Shown here: in pieces, positions 25,045-33,879 of the stretch
How the letters are laid out: every line of letters starts with the position of its first letter
Position numbering within the stretch: the first letter of the stretch is position 1
From: Vacuolonema iberomarrocanum LEGE 07170
GTDB lineage: Bacteria; Cyanobacteriota; Cyanobacteriia; Elainellales; Elainellaceae
Assembly (NCBI GenBank): GCA_015207365.1
Contig: JADEXA010000022.1
Span: forward strand, 1 to 64,000
Reading direction: 5' to 3'
Length of the DNA stretch: 64,000 nt
Made by a program: the position numbers and the translations under genes
The notes under the pieces: model-generated
The model's input: the letters and a program-made list of their open reading frames with translations, nothing else
The model's database searches: none
What the model was told of the DNA's origin: nothing

Positions 25045-25977
25045 CTAACGCCAACTGATTTTTTGCACAGCGCGCTGGGAATGGGCTAACACCACCTCCG
25101 GCTCGTCGCGGGTGAGTAGTAAATCACAGTGATGCACTTTCTCAAGCTTCTTAAGATGGATTGGGCTAACCTGTCCTGTCTCCTCGATGCGATAGAACTT
25201 GAAACCCATTTTCCGCAGGCCAGCCATTTCCTTGGCGGGTTCATGCCCGCAACTCCGCATCTGGTGTGGACTGTACTCCATCACGATCTTGATGGCCTCG
25301 TTTTCTTTGAGAAGGGTCTGCATTCCCCGAAAAACCTTTGGCTCTGCCCCTTCCACATCAATTTTCATTACATCGATCTTGCGCGTTCCGGCCGTCAGGA
25401 ACTCGTCCAGTGCCACGGCGCGCACCATAATTTCTTTCACTTCTTCGTCTAGCTTTTTGAGTTGGTGCGGCTTCACTGTGCCTAAAGTACTGCCACCCAG
25501 GTAGCGGCCGAAAATGCGGAAGGTGAGTTCGCCTGTGGCATCGCTGACGGCCATATTGTGCAGCTTGACGCGATCAATATAGCCATTGGTCAGTAAGCTA
25601 TCGAAGGCCAGTCGGGTGAGATCGGGATTGGCCTCAAATGCAATGACTCTGCCTTTTTCGCCCACTTTCTGAGCCAAAAGCAGGGTAAACCAGCCGACAT
25701 TACTGCCCACTTCCACCACGCGCATCCCCGGTTCTACCCAGGACAGCAGTTGAGCCGTGATCCAGGGTTCCCACAGCCCATCCATGATGATGTGGGGGGC
25801 AAGGCTCACATCGCGCGTATCGAGAAAAATCTTGTGCCCAAAGCGGGTCTTCGTCAGATAGCGATGGTCTCCTAGATAGGCTCCAGCAGGATGCGATCGC
25901 TCCTTCGTTATCGGCTGCCCCGATCGCTCCAACCAGCTCTTTACGAGCTGCGCCAATTGCTCTTGCAGATTTCGCAA
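25045..25977 (-). CDS. FkbM-family methyltransferase
   Basis: A 310-residue SAM-dependent methyltransferase. Motif I is 'VVEVGSNVGWFTLLLAQ', followed by 'VIAFEANPDLTRLAFDSL'. The FkbM signature 'DVMKIDVEGAEPKVFRGM' is present. Family members methylate hydroxyl groups of sugars or natural products; the substrate here is unknown. Its stop is only a few bases from the A/B repeat, which separates it from the convergent nth gene. Confidence 0.88.
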   Translation of the reverse strand: MRNLQEQLAQLVKSWLERSGQPITKERSHPAGAYLGDHRYLTKTRFGHKIFLDTRDVSLAPHIIMDGLWEPWITAQLLSWVEPGMRVVEVGSNVGWFTLLLAQKVGEKGRVIAFEANPDLTRLAFDSLLTNGYIDRVKLHNMAVSDATGELTFRIFGRYLGGSTLGTVKPHQLKKLDEEVKEIMVRAVALDEFLTAGTRKIDVMKIDVEGAEPKVFRGMQTLLKENEAIKIVMEYSPHQMRSCGHEPAKEMAGLRKMGFKFYRIEETGQVSPIHLKKLEKVHHCDLLLTRDEPEVVLAHSQRAVQKISWR

Positions 25978-26347
25978 ACCCTTCGCTCCGTCCTATCTGG
26001 TTCATCGCATTGGCAGAATAGCACCCCTTGACCTGACTTCCATGATCTTGGAAATGCTGTCGCGCCGATTGCGTAAACCGCCGATCTGTCGTTCCATATC
26101 TTACCTTAGAGCCTGTTTGAAAAGGTTCGGTAAGGTGGTGGATTTCTCGCGGGTGCCGCCCAGGGACAATCAACAGGTAAACCACATTGATTCGATTCCC
26201 CTTTGCTCCATAAGATAAGGAATAGGGGATATATCCCAGTCTGTCTCAACCGCTTCGGTTGCCGTCCAACCGCTTCGATGACTTGTTCAAGCGTTGCGAT
26301 TGTCTTCAACTGTCCCGGTTACTATTCACTCATCGCATAGATTCCTC
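25978..26347. other. Intergenic region upstream of thiE and FkbM gene
   Basis: A divergent 370-bp spacer. I see no gene and no THI-box (TPP riboswitch) consensus. It contains 'CAACCGCTTCG' twice near 26247 and 26269, a short direct repeat of unknown meaning. Confidence 0.4.
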
Positions 26348-27397
26348 ATGATTAATCGTCCGTCCAATGCTACAAACCCCGCTGTCTTGCGGATTTTGGA
26401 TGCTAACTTTGACCGCGCCCGTGAAGGCATTCGCATCATCGAAGAGTGGTGTCGCTTTGGGCTCAATCATGGAGACTTTGCAGCCGAGTGCAAAAGTATT
26501 CGACAGGAATTGGGGCGCTGGCAAAGCCCAGACATTCGCGCCTTTCGCGATACCCCTGGTGATCCGGGAACCGAATTGAGTCATCCCCAGGAAGAAGCCC
26601 GCGCGAGTGTGACCCAGGTGTTGACCGCTAACTTCTGCCGCACCCAAGAAGCGCTGCGGGTGCTGGAGGAATATGCCAAGATCGAACATACTGAGATGGC
26701 GATCGCCTGCAAACACCTGCGCTACCGGGTCTACACCCTGGAAACAAACCTCAGTGGGCACCAACGCTTCCAAAAGCTGCAAAAAGCGCAACTCTATCTT
26801 GTCACCAGTTCTACCGAGAACCTATTTGCCACCGTTGAAGCGGCACTCCAGGGAGGACTACCGTTGGTGCAATATCGTGAGAAAGCTGCCGATGACCTCA
26901 CGCGCTTGCACCGTGCTAAGCAATTGTGCGAACTGTGCCACCAGTACGATGCGCTGTTTATTGTGAATGATCGGGTTGATATTGCAGTAGCAGCAGATGC
27001 TGATGGTGTTCACCTGGGGCAAGAGGATTTACCCGTGGCGATCGCCCGCAACATCCTAGGGGCGCACCGAATTGTTGGGCGATCGACCACCAATCCCGAA
27101 GAAATGGGTCGCGCTCTAGCAGAAGGAGCAGACTATATCGGCGTGGGGCCTGTTTACGAAACGCCGACTAAAGCTGACAAGGCGGCCGCTGGCCTGGACT
27201 ATGTTCGCTATGCGGCTGAACAAGCTCCTATCCCCTGGTTTGCCATCGGCGGCATTGGCACTGAGACGGTTCACGATGTCCTGAACGCTGGAGCTCAGCG
27301 AATATCCGTCGTTCGTGCCATCATGCAAGCCCCCGATCCAACCCTGGCGACCCAATTCTTTCAGGCACAGCTAACGCGATCGCACCTCCATCCTTAG
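26348..27397 (+). CDS. thiE: Thiamine-phosphate synthase, cyanobacterial long form (ThiE)
   Basis: A 349-residue enzyme. The C-terminal ThiE barrel (about 135-349) has 'LPLVQYREK', 'FIVNDRVDIAVAADADGVHLGQED', 'GRSTTNPEE', 'ADYIGVGPVYETPTK' and 'IGGIGTETV', which bind HMP-PP and the thiazole phosphate. The N-terminal 130 residues ('RILDANFDRAREGIRIIEEWCRFGL'-type block) are an extension usual in cyanobacteria. The ATG at 26348 is preferred over 26294 because the extension normally starts close to 'NPAVLRILDANFDR'. ThiS follows 62 bp later. Confidence 0.93.
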   Translation: MINRPSNATNPAVLRILDANFDRAREGIRIIEEWCRFGLNHGDFAAECKSIRQELGRWQSPDIRAFRDTPGDPGTELSHPQEEARASVTQVLTANFCRTQEALRVLEEYAKIEHTEMAIACKHLRYRVYTLETNLSGHQRFQKLQKAQLYLVTSSTENLFATVEAALQGGLPLVQYREKAADDLTRLHRAKQLCELCHQYDALFIVNDRVDIAVAADADGVHLGQEDLPVAIARNILGAHRIVGRSTTNPEEMGRALAEGADYIGVGPVYETPTKADKAAAGLDYVRYAAEQAPIPWFAIGGIGTETVHDVLNAGAQRISVVRAIMQAPDPTLATQFFQAQLTRSHLHP

Positions 27398-27459
27398 GTA
27401 CTGATTGCCCTCTGTATCGCTGTTGCTCTGTCTCTTTCCTATCGAACTCCTCATCCACC

Positions 27460-27678
27460 ATGACCTCCACCCCTGCGATTACCCTCCAAGTCAACGGCGA
27501 ACCTAAAGAATGTCCGCCGGGTACCCGCCTGCCTCAGTTCTTACAGCAACTGGGCATGAACCCACGACTGGTCGCCGTAGAATACAACGGAGAAATTTTG
27601 CATCGACAATTTTGGGATGAAACCGAACTTCAGAGAGGCGATCGCCTCGAAGTTGTCACTATTGTGGGAGGCGGCTAG
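27460..27678 (+). CDS. thiS: Sulfur carrier protein ThiS
   Basis: A 72-residue ubiquitin-like protein that ends in the diagnostic Gly-Gly ('VTIVGGG'), which is adenylated and thiocarboxylated to carry sulfur for the thiazole ring. 'ITLQVNGEPKECPPGT' is the beta-grasp start. It lies behind thiE, and the two probably form one thiamine operon. Confidence 0.92.
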   Translation: MTSTPAITLQVNGEPKECPPGTRLPQFLQQLGMNPRLVAVEYNGEILHRQFWDETELQRGDRLEVVTIVGGG

Positions 27679-27741
27679 GAGCGATTGACGCTATTCTCAC
27701 AGCAGTACGGTTTTCCCACCCCAGAGCGGCGGGAGTTATCC

Positions 27742-28749
27742 ATGTCCTTAACTTTTGTAAAACGGTACATTAATAAACAGATTCGAATGAAATGGGCGGT
27801 TTTTATGCGTAACAAACGATTCGGTTGGATTCGATCCTGGCTGAAGCCCTTGCTCATTTTTACCCTCGTCTTTTCGCTGGTGCTGGGACAGGCAGGGGAT
27901 GCAATGGCAGCAATGCGAGGCGGTGGACGCATTGGTGGCGGCAGCTTCCGTGCGCCTTCTCGCACCTACGCCCCTAGTCGTCCTTACACCTCTCCGAGGG
28001 GTGGCGTGTATCCGGGCGGTGGCTTTGGCTTTCCCTTCCTGATTCCGCTGTTTGGCTTTGGGGGTGGCTTTGGTGGCTTATTCACGCTCCTCATCTTCTT
28101 CTCCATCGCCAACTTCTTGGTGCGGTCCTTGCGTAGCGGCGGTTCGTCTGATGAGGTGGGTGGCTACAGCACTCCATCCGTCACCATCAGCAAATTGCAG
28201 GTGGGCTTACTGGCCGATGCGCGATCACTCCAGGCCGATCTGAACCGATTGGCTCAGACGGCTGACACCGGAAGTTCTGCAGGGTTGGCAAAAGTGTTGC
28301 AAGAAACGACGTTGGCCATCAGCCGTCACCCTGAATATTGGGTTTATGGCGGGTCGAGTGGTAATAAGTCGCGACTAGAAATGGCTGAGGCCGAGTTCAA
28401 CCGTTTGGCATTGACTGAGCGCAGCAAGTTTAGTGGCGAAACGCTGTCCAACGTCAACAATCAGATTCAACAAGCGCCGATCGACGTGTCGACATCCGAC
28501 GAGCAAGCCGCTCTAGCGCAAGCCCCTGGCGAGTACATTGTTGTAACGCTGGTGGTGGCTTCTCAAGGAGCGTTACAATTGCCCAAAATTGACAGTAGCG
28601 AAGATCTGCGAAAGGCACTGACCACGCTAGGAGCTGTTTCTAGCGATCGCCTACTCGCTCTAGAAGTGCTCTGGAGTCCTCAAATAGAGGGTGACACCCT
28701 CTCGGCAGAAGAGGTGGTCGCAGAGTACCCTGATCTTAGACTGGTATAG
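27742..28749 (+). CDS. DUF1517 family membrane-associated protein
   Basis: A protein of about 335 residues of the cyanobacterial/plastid DUF1517 family. There is an N-terminal signal or anchor helix ('PLLIFTLVFSLVLGQAGDAMA'), followed by a Gly/Arg/Ser-rich stretch ('MRGGGRIGGGSFRAPSR') and a second Gly/Phe-rich hydrophobic segment ('FGFPFLIPLFGFGGGFGGLFTLLIFF'). The soluble domain starts with 'TISKLQVGLLADARSLQADL'. The role is unknown. ATGs at 27787 and 27805 are alternative starts; 27742 has 'GGGAG' upstream. Confidence 0.87.
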   Translation: MSLTFVKRYINKQIRMKWAVFMRNKRFGWIRSWLKPLLIFTLVFSLVLGQAGDAMAAMRGGGRIGGGSFRAPSRTYAPSRPYTSPRGGVYPGGGFGFPFLIPLFGFGGGFGGLFTLLIFFSIANFLVRSLRSGGSSDEVGGYSTPSVTISKLQVGLLADARSLQADLNRLAQTADTGSSAGLAKVLQETTLAISRHPEYWVYGGSSGNKSRLEMAEAEFNRLALTERSKFSGETLSNVNNQIQQAPIDVSTSDEQAALAQAPGEYIVVTLVVASQGALQLPKIDSSEDLRKALTTLGAVSSDRLLALEVLWSPQIEGDTLSAEEVVAEYPDLRLV

Positions 28750-28826
28750 CCCAGTGCTGATTGAGCTAAAAACCATTTGCAGACAGGTTTTTCTGCTCCA
28801 GTACTGACTATCGATAGTGGGATATT

Positions 28827-28854
28827 AAAGGGGGGCAAGCGCCCCCCTTTTTTT
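28827..28854 (+). terminator. Intrinsic terminator after DUF1517 gene
   Basis: AAAGGGGGGC-AAGC-GCCCCCCTTTTTTT: a GC-rich stem of ten pairs, a four-base loop and a seven-T tract, 78 bp after the stop. Confidence 0.92.
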
Positions 28855-28899
28855 GGCCGTTTGAGACCCGATGCCATTGAAAGGCGGCATTGTACGTTA

Positions 28900-29006
28900 A
28901 TACCAATTCAACGAAAACCAAAACCAAAACCAGATAATTTTTTGAAAGCCGCGCAGTGCGCGGCTTTCAAAAAATTATCTGTAGTGGATTCTTAGCGAAT
29001 TGGTAT
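28900..29006. repeat. Palindromic repeat, family C (intact)
   Basis: Ends ATACCAATTC and GAATTGGTAT are inverted. The core is a perfect hairpin built on 'AGATAATTTTTTGAAAGCC' and its complement around GCGCAGTGCGC. Two to three 'AAAACC' units follow the left end. An interrupted copy lies at 31375-31669. Confidence 0.85.
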
Positions 29007-29264
29007 AAGCAGGTTCGACGGTTTCAATCCTCTGGCTTCTGAACTGATTCAAAGCTGTGAGCGATCGCCCTCGACAACGCATGGTGGAGGCATCAATTTT
29101 TCAAAGTGTAAAAGCTAATACTTTCTCAATATCTTCTGCCTGCTACAAACTCTAGTAACTGATTGTTGAACAGTTAGTTATAGCCAGTGACTAGATGTCT
29201 TTTAGTGCATTTAGGCTTTGGGCGTTTAGCTATTTTGTGAATGGTTTGTCGTTCTATCAATTGA

Positions 29265-29392
29265 ATAAAAAGAGGTTCCTAGGGTTCCGGCTTGTCACGA
29301 AGTGTCTGGTCCGAGAGGAGCCGATCGGTTTTCTCAGGTGCAGGTTTGCCCTATATAAAACTGATTACACGGAAGGATAAAAGCCTGGGAGA
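29265..29392 (+). promoter_or_regulatory. Guanidine-I (ykkC) riboswitch aptamer
   Basis: Three blocks of the ykkC consensus appear in the right order and spacing: CTAGGGTTCCGG (29279-29290), CTGGTCCGAGAG (29306-29317) and ACACGG followed by GGATAAAAGCCTGGGAGA (29367-29392). The aptamer binds guanidinium. Its last block can pair instead with CTCCTGGGCTTTT downstream to form a terminator, so guanidine would allow read-through to the symporter gene at 29727. A short plus-strand reading frame across this region (29195-29380) is rejected. The rest of 29007-29726 shows no gene. Confidence 0.92.
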
Positions 29393-29421
29393 ACAGTGAC
29401 GAGCTGACCTCCTGGGCTTTT
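29379..29421 (+). terminator. Riboswitch-controlled terminator
   Basis: AAGCCTGGGAG (29381-29391), the 3' part of the aptamer, pairs with CTCCTGGGCTT (29409-29419) through 11 pairs including two G-U, and is followed by TTTTCTAATTT. This mutually exclusive fold is the expected expression platform. Confidence 0.8.
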
Positions 29422-29726
29422 CTAATTTGACGCATTTCTATCTTGGCACTATTTCTATCTTGTTCTATCTTGGCAAAAATCTAAGCGCACAAAATCAGCG
29501 CATCGATTACATCTCCAACAAGCTGTGAATGAAGGTGACTCATGGTTTTCGGTGATTCAAACTTCTCAGATGTGCCAACTCAGATGCTGACAGGCGTCTA
29601 CATCGCAGAAAAGAACTTTTCATGGGCGATCGCTCCCATTTCCATCATCAAAATTCTCATGCACATAGCTTGACTGACTCGCGTTATCCATCGTCCCAGT
29701 GGTTTATCAATTAGGAGTAACCCTTA

Positions 29727-31235
29727 ATGACAGAAAAAATCTTATTTTGGGGAATTGTAATTTTCCTCTTTATAACCCTTGGCATTGGTGTCTTAGCCTC
29801 CAAGAAGATCAAGGGCGACAGCGTCAACTATCTGGTGGCGGGTCGGGGGTTGGTGCTGCCCCTGGCGGCGGCGACCCTGATGGCCCAGTCCGTCGATTCC
29901 AATGCCACCCTTGGCAATACGGATCTAACCTCTAACTTTGGCTTTTGGGCCGGGGCTTCCCTACCCGTCGGGCTGGCGCTCTGCCTATTCTTGGCAGGAG
30001 TCTTTTTCGCCAAACCTCTGAATCGGATGAAACTGATCACCCTACCCGATTTCTATCGGGTGAAGTATGGCCGCACCGTCGAAGTCATTGCCTCTCTCCT
30101 GATGGTCTTGAGTTTTGCATTTTTGCTGGCGGGTAATCTGGTTGCTGGCGGCGTTTTGTTTGAAACGTTTCTAGGGACAAGCTACACGGGCGGCGTGATG
30201 ATGCTGGCCATCATTGTCTTTATCTACACCGTGATGGGGGGCTTGTTTGCGGTTGCTTATACAGATGTGGTGCAGGTCGCCGTGGCGCTCATCGGCTCGT
30301 TGATTCTCATTGGTTTCGTTGGCGTAAACTTTGGGCTGTCGATGCCGCCTGAAGTGGGACCCTTTGCCTTTGACCAGCTCACCCAACCCGCATCAGGGGC
30401 GGTGATCAACTGGGCCACGATTCTGGCACTAGGCTTTGGGAATCTGGCCGCGATCGACTTCATGGCTCGCATCTTTGCGGCAGAAACCCCTGAAACGGCT
30501 CAGCGTGCTTGTTTGTTTGCCAGTGGGGGTACCTTACTCGTGGGCATTCCCTTCTCGATCATTGCCCTGTCCGCTGGTAGCATTCTGGAAAGCGTGGGGG
30601 CTCCGACCGATGGCGCAGTATTGCTTGGGCTGATCCAAAACGTGATTCCTCCAGTGTTGGGGCTGATTATCTTGGCGGCTATCATCTCTGCGTCCCTTTC
30701 TACAGGTGATGGGGCAATTTTGGGGACTTCCTCTGTGCTGGCACATAATGTCCTTGGGATTCGCCATGATGCCATGCATGGGCCGGGTGGCGACAAACTC
30801 CTCAACCTGACTCGGGTAATGGCGATCGTCATTACAGCGTTGGGTATCTTTTTTGCGTTGCGGGTTCCCGAAACTGGAATTTTGCTGGTGCTAGCCTTCG
30901 ACATGATGATGGCAGGCGTCGTCGTACCCCTGGCGGGTGGCTTGTTCTGGCCAAAGGCGAACCGCTATGGTGCATTGGCTTGCATCATCACAGGCTCCCT
31001 CCTCCGTTTGCTGTTGTTTGTACTGATGCCGACGGCGTTTGGTGCCGACAATACGCTGCTCTACATCCCTAATCCCGTTTTCACACCCGACTTTGACGGC
31101 TTCCCGACGCTCATCAGCCCGCTCGTGGGTCTGGTCGTGTTTGTTGTGGTGTCGCTCATGACTCAAGGGCGCGATCGCCCCCGCCCTCTGGTGACTGATG
31201 CTGGAGCGGAAGCAGAGTCCCTTATCCGACGCTAG
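29727..31235 (+). CDS. Sodium:solute symporter (SSS family), guanidine-riboswitch controlled
   Basis: A 502-residue protein with about 13 transmembrane helices. The SSS features include 'YLVAGRGLVLPLAAATLMAQSVD' near helix 2, 'YRVKYGRTVEVIASLLMVLSF' and 'YTVMGGLFAVAYTDVVQ' at the conserved helix 5 region. 'SASLSTGDGAILGTSSVLAHN' resembles the Na2-site helix. Family members move proline, urea, pantothenate, sugars and other solutes with Na+. The guanidine-I riboswitch 300 bp upstream points to guanidine or a guanidino compound as substrate, most likely for uptake, since SSS proteins are importers (inference). No guanidine hydrolase or carboxylase gene adjoins it. Confidence 0.92.
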   Translation: MTEKILFWGIVIFLFITLGIGVLASKKIKGDSVNYLVAGRGLVLPLAAATLMAQSVDSNATLGNTDLTSNFGFWAGASLPVGLALCLFLAGVFFAKPLNRMKLITLPDFYRVKYGRTVEVIASLLMVLSFAFLLAGNLVAGGVLFETFLGTSYTGGVMMLAIIVFIYTVMGGLFAVAYTDVVQVAVALIGSLILIGFVGVNFGLSMPPEVGPFAFDQLTQPASGAVINWATILALGFGNLAAIDFMARIFAAETPETAQRACLFASGGTLLVGIPFSIIALSAGSILESVGAPTDGAVLLGLIQNVIPPVLGLIILAAIISASLSTGDGAILGTSSVLAHNVLGIRHDAMHGPGGDKLLNLTRVMAIVITALGIFFALRVPETGILLVLAFDMMMAGVVVPLAGGLFWPKANRYGALACIITGSLLRLLLFVLMPTAFGADNTLLYIPNPVFTPDFDGFPTLISPLVGLVVFVVVSLMTQGRDRPRPLVTDAGAEAESLIRR

Positions 31236-31252
31236 CGCTCTGTCAAAACTAA

Positions 31253-31289
31253 TTTTGTGGGGAAATTCCTACGGAATTTCCCCACAAAA
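31253..31289. terminator. Perfect hairpin after the symporter gene
   Basis: TTTTGTGGGGAAATTCC / GGAATTTCCCCACAAAA: 17 perfect pairs with a three-base loop, 18 bp past the stop. It may be a terminator or another dispersed palindrome. Confidence 0.6.
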
Positions 31290-31381
31290 CCAAAACTGAT
31301 ACGGCGCTAGGCGCTTTGATGCGAGTCAAGGCGGGTGTTGACACACCCACCTTGACCTATTTTTATGCGTCTTCTTATACC

Positions 31382-31476
31382 TATAGCGGTGTGCAACCGC
31401 ATTAAGCACAGCAACGGTTGTGTGGGGCGCGGCGCGCCCCACACAACCGTACTTAACTAACGCGCATAGCGCTATA
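31382..31476. repeat. Family-B repeat inserted in family C
   Basis: Complete copy with TATAGCGG and GCGCTATA ends and the 'GGTTGTGTGGGGCGCGG' palindrome, placed seven bases inside the left end of the C element. Confidence 0.85.
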
Positions 31477-31539
31477 TTTAACGAAAACCAAAACTAGACA
31501 ATTTTTTGAAAGCCGCGCAGTGCACGACTTTCAAAAAAT

Positions 31540-31628
31540 GGGTTTGCAGAATCCAAGGATGATTTTTTCTGAGGAGGGGCGCGGTGCGCCCCTCCTCAGA
31601 AAAAATCATCCCCTCAATCAGCAATGCG
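31540..31628. repeat. Family-D palindromic repeat with 8-bp target duplication
   Basis: Begins GGGTTTGCAGAATCC and ends CAATCAGCAATGCG. The centre is a long palindrome 'GATGATTTTTTCTGAGGAGG' with its complement. CAAAAAAT stands on both sides (31532-31539 and 31629-31636), as expected for a target-site duplication. Confidence 0.8.
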
Positions 31629-31666
31629 CAAAAAATTGTCTGGTTTGGATTCTTAGCGAATTGGTA

Positions 31667-32932
31667 TTACACGTCCGTAGGATGCTCGGTCATGCGGTTG
31701 TGCATATCGCGTGCAAAGCTTTGGTAAGCAAGGCGATCGCCCAACTCTGTCAAACGGACACTCACTTCAACGGGAATAACATTACCGTCTTTGCGCCGCA
31801 AAGAATGGGTAAAAATGGCACTACCGTTTCGTTCGAGCTGCGGAATGACAGCTTTTTCGAAGTAGATGGCTGAATCTGGGGGCTCAATATCTTCCAGCGC
31901 CATTTGACATAGCTCTTTGCGCGTATAGCGTAGGCGTCGAGCCGCTTTGAGATTAGCATCAAGGATACGATGGCTTTCGGCATCGACAATAAAAATCAAA
32001 TCGTTGGCAAACTCAAACAGGTTGCGACAGCGCTTGAACGATTCTTGCAGGTCTAACTCGGATTGCTTGCGATGTGTGACGTCAATGGCATTGCCCACAA
32101 CCCCAATTACCGTACCCGCATCATCACGAATTGGGCTGAGATTGTAGTCGTAGTAGCGAACAGAATTACCGCAGGATACGGCTAATTCTGTCGCGCTCAT
32201 TTTTCCAAACGAAAGGACGGATCCGAACTGCGCCAGGTTGAAGTCTAAGAATTCGGGAGGAATGTTTACAGTGTGATATATCTGCCCCAATAACTCCTCT
32301 CGCGTCACCCCCCACACTCGCATTGCAAACGGACTGACATACGTAAAGTGCCCAGCGCGATCGCACACAAAAACCAGTTCTGGAATGGCAGAGAAGAGCG
32401 GATCAAAAATTTGCAACTGATACTGAATTTGGAGAGACAGTTGCTGCGGGTTGGAGGCTGCCTCTGGGTTGAGTAGTGTTGTTTGGGGTAAATGCTGAAG
32501 GGCGTTTGGCAAGGAGGGCGGCGGCAAACTCGTATCTGGGGTTGAATCCGCCACAATTTCAGGCATCTCTGTATTCGGGAGGCATGGACGATTGGTATCG
32601 AGCTTGGCTCCGAGCAGAGAGTTAAAGTCTTTCAAGGATTGCAACGCTTGCTGAATCGCTACAACAAAGTTGCTCGTGTAACCCTGCAAATAGGTCTGAG
32701 CCCGAGCCCCACCCTCCGTGGCTAATGCCTCGATGTCTTCTCTAAGGGCATCAATCTGCTTCTGAACCGATGAAATCGTAGTAGTCGCCGACATAGGCTT
32801 GGAAGCGCCGTAGACCTCGGCAACGGCTTCAATCACCAAATCCGTTTTCGTTTTGCCAGAGTGGCTGGCGCGCACTTCTAAGGTGTTGATGAGTTCTTGC
32901 GGAAACCTGAATGAAACGGTTCTGTTTGTCAT
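31667..32932 (-). CDS. Ribbon-helix-helix / double-PAS sensor protein
   Basis: A 421-residue protein. Residues 1-45 ('TVSFRFPQELINTLEVRASH', then 'KTDLVIEAVAEVYG') form a ribbon-helix-helix DNA-binding motif. Residues 55-110 look helical, and a Pro-rich linker follows. Two PAS domains occupy about 170-290 ('VCDRAGHFTYVSPFAMRVWG', then PAC 'VIGVVGNAIDVTHRKQSE') and 295-415 ('IFIVDAESHRILDANLKAARRL'). There is no histidine kinase, GGDEF, EAL or phosphatase domain. The architecture suggests a one-component, PAS-controlled DNA-binding regulator. The stop codon is part of a family-C repeat, so the original C-terminus may have been altered by that insertion. Confidence 0.85.
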   Translation of the reverse strand: MTNRTVSFRFPQELINTLEVRASHSGKTKTDLVIEAVAEVYGASKPMSATTTISSVQKQIDALREDIEALATEGGARAQTYLQGYTSNFVVAIQQALQSLKDFNSLLGAKLDTNRPCLPNTEMPEIVADSTPDTSLPPPSLPNALQHLPQTTLLNPEAASNPQQLSLQIQYQLQIFDPLFSAIPELVFVCDRAGHFTYVSPFAMRVWGVTREELLGQIYHTVNIPPEFLDFNLAQFGSVLSFGKMSATELAVSCGNSVRYYDYNLSPIRDDAGTVIGVVGNAIDVTHRKQSELDLQESFKRCRNLFEFANDLIFIVDAESHRILDANLKAARRLRYTRKELCQMALEDIEPPDSAIYFEKAVIPQLERNGSAIFTHSLRRKDGNVIPVEVSVRLTELGDRLAYQSFARDMHNRMTEHPTDV

Positions 32933-33784
32933 AGCCTACCAGCAATGCAATTCTCCATAGTGGAACATGCGTGAAAAATGCTTTTGAACTGATGTTGCTG
33001 AATGGCAGCTAATTCCCTAAAGCCCCGAATGAGAGCTAGGGAAAACTAGCTATCGATTCGATACTTCTGGGAGAGCTAACCGAGATTTATTTACATACAT
33101 GATATTCCCTCATCCCAAAGGCCACACCCTTATTCGCACTTTTCAATTGCTCTTGTTGGAGGATAAGCCAATCATCCATTTTCATCCTTTGACAATTTTT
33201 CTATGACAACTGTTCTATGAGAGCGCCTCTCTATGAAGCATCGTTATTTCGGATTGCATATCCAAGCGCATCATTGAAGGGCTTGAGGGTTGAACGCTAG
33301 CCTAACCTGCCACTGACTACCCAGAAGGTCGTAGTTTATACCTGCAACCAATAAACCTAAAAAGCGACTGACTAGCGACTGACTAAATACTGTGCTAACG
33401 TCTCGCATGGACTCGTCCTAATAACCGCGCAAGACTCAGACTGAGGGGCAAAAAGCTAAGATAATAAAAGAGATTGGAGTTTTTTGAAGAGCTAAATTGA
33501 ATAATTATAACGATAGGTTTAAGTCTATACTTGTTCAAGCCTATCTAATCCCTTGTCTATACTCTAACAGTAACTTACAATTCCTCTGTAAAGAAGTATT
33601 AGGTAGCTTAGCTGAAGATTGTTAGGAATAGCTGTAGGCAGCTGCGTAAATTTTCTGAAAATCCTTGTAGAAATGCAATAAAAATTCAAGTAAATTTACT
33701 TGGTTTGACCGGTGCCATTTGTAGATGAGTCCACTTGCTCCAAAACATCGGTCTACAGCGCACTGATTCTGGGTGGATGCTCAG
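32933..33784. other. Long AT-rich intergenic region
   Basis: No credible gene in about 850 bp. The only regular text is 'GACTGACTAGCGACTGACTAAA' near 33367 (direct repeats of CGACTGACTA) and T/A-rich stretches. It probably holds the promoter of the RHH-PAS gene. TGCTCAG at 33778-33784 is the left target duplication of the D repeat. Confidence 0.4.
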
Positions 33785-33876
33785 GGGTGATGCAGGATCC
33801 AGGTATGAATTTTTGCCGAGAAGGGGTGCGCTGCACCCCTTCTCGGCAAAAATTCATACCCTCAAACAGCAACGCC
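33785..33876. repeat. Family-D palindromic repeat with 7-bp target duplication
   Basis: Begins GGGTGATGCAGGATCC, has the palindrome 'GGTATGAATTTTTGCCGAGA' and its complement, and ends CAAACAGCAACGCC. TGCTCAG flanks it at 33778-33784 and 33877-33883. The right duplication contains the stop codon of the PAS protein, so the gene kept its end. Confidence 0.8.
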
Positions 33877-33879
33877 TGC

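Larger units (their letters stand above)
31375..31669. repeat. Family-C repeat broken by one B and one D insertion
   Basis: Pieces of C are 31375-31381 (TTATACC), 31477-31539 (AACGAAAACC... hairpin) and 31629-31669 (AAAAAATTGTCTGG...GAATTGGTATTA). B (31382-31476) and D (31540-31628) sit between them. The right end supplies the TAA stop codon of the gene on the minus strand. Confidence 0.83.

Noticed and set aside
25978..26347. TPP riboswitch before thiE
   Set aside because: No THI-box consensus (CTGAGA and ACCTGA blocks) was found in the spacer.
29195..29380. Sixty-one-codon plus-strand frame
   Set aside because: It runs through the guanidine-I riboswitch; the conservation of RNA motifs explains the sequence better.
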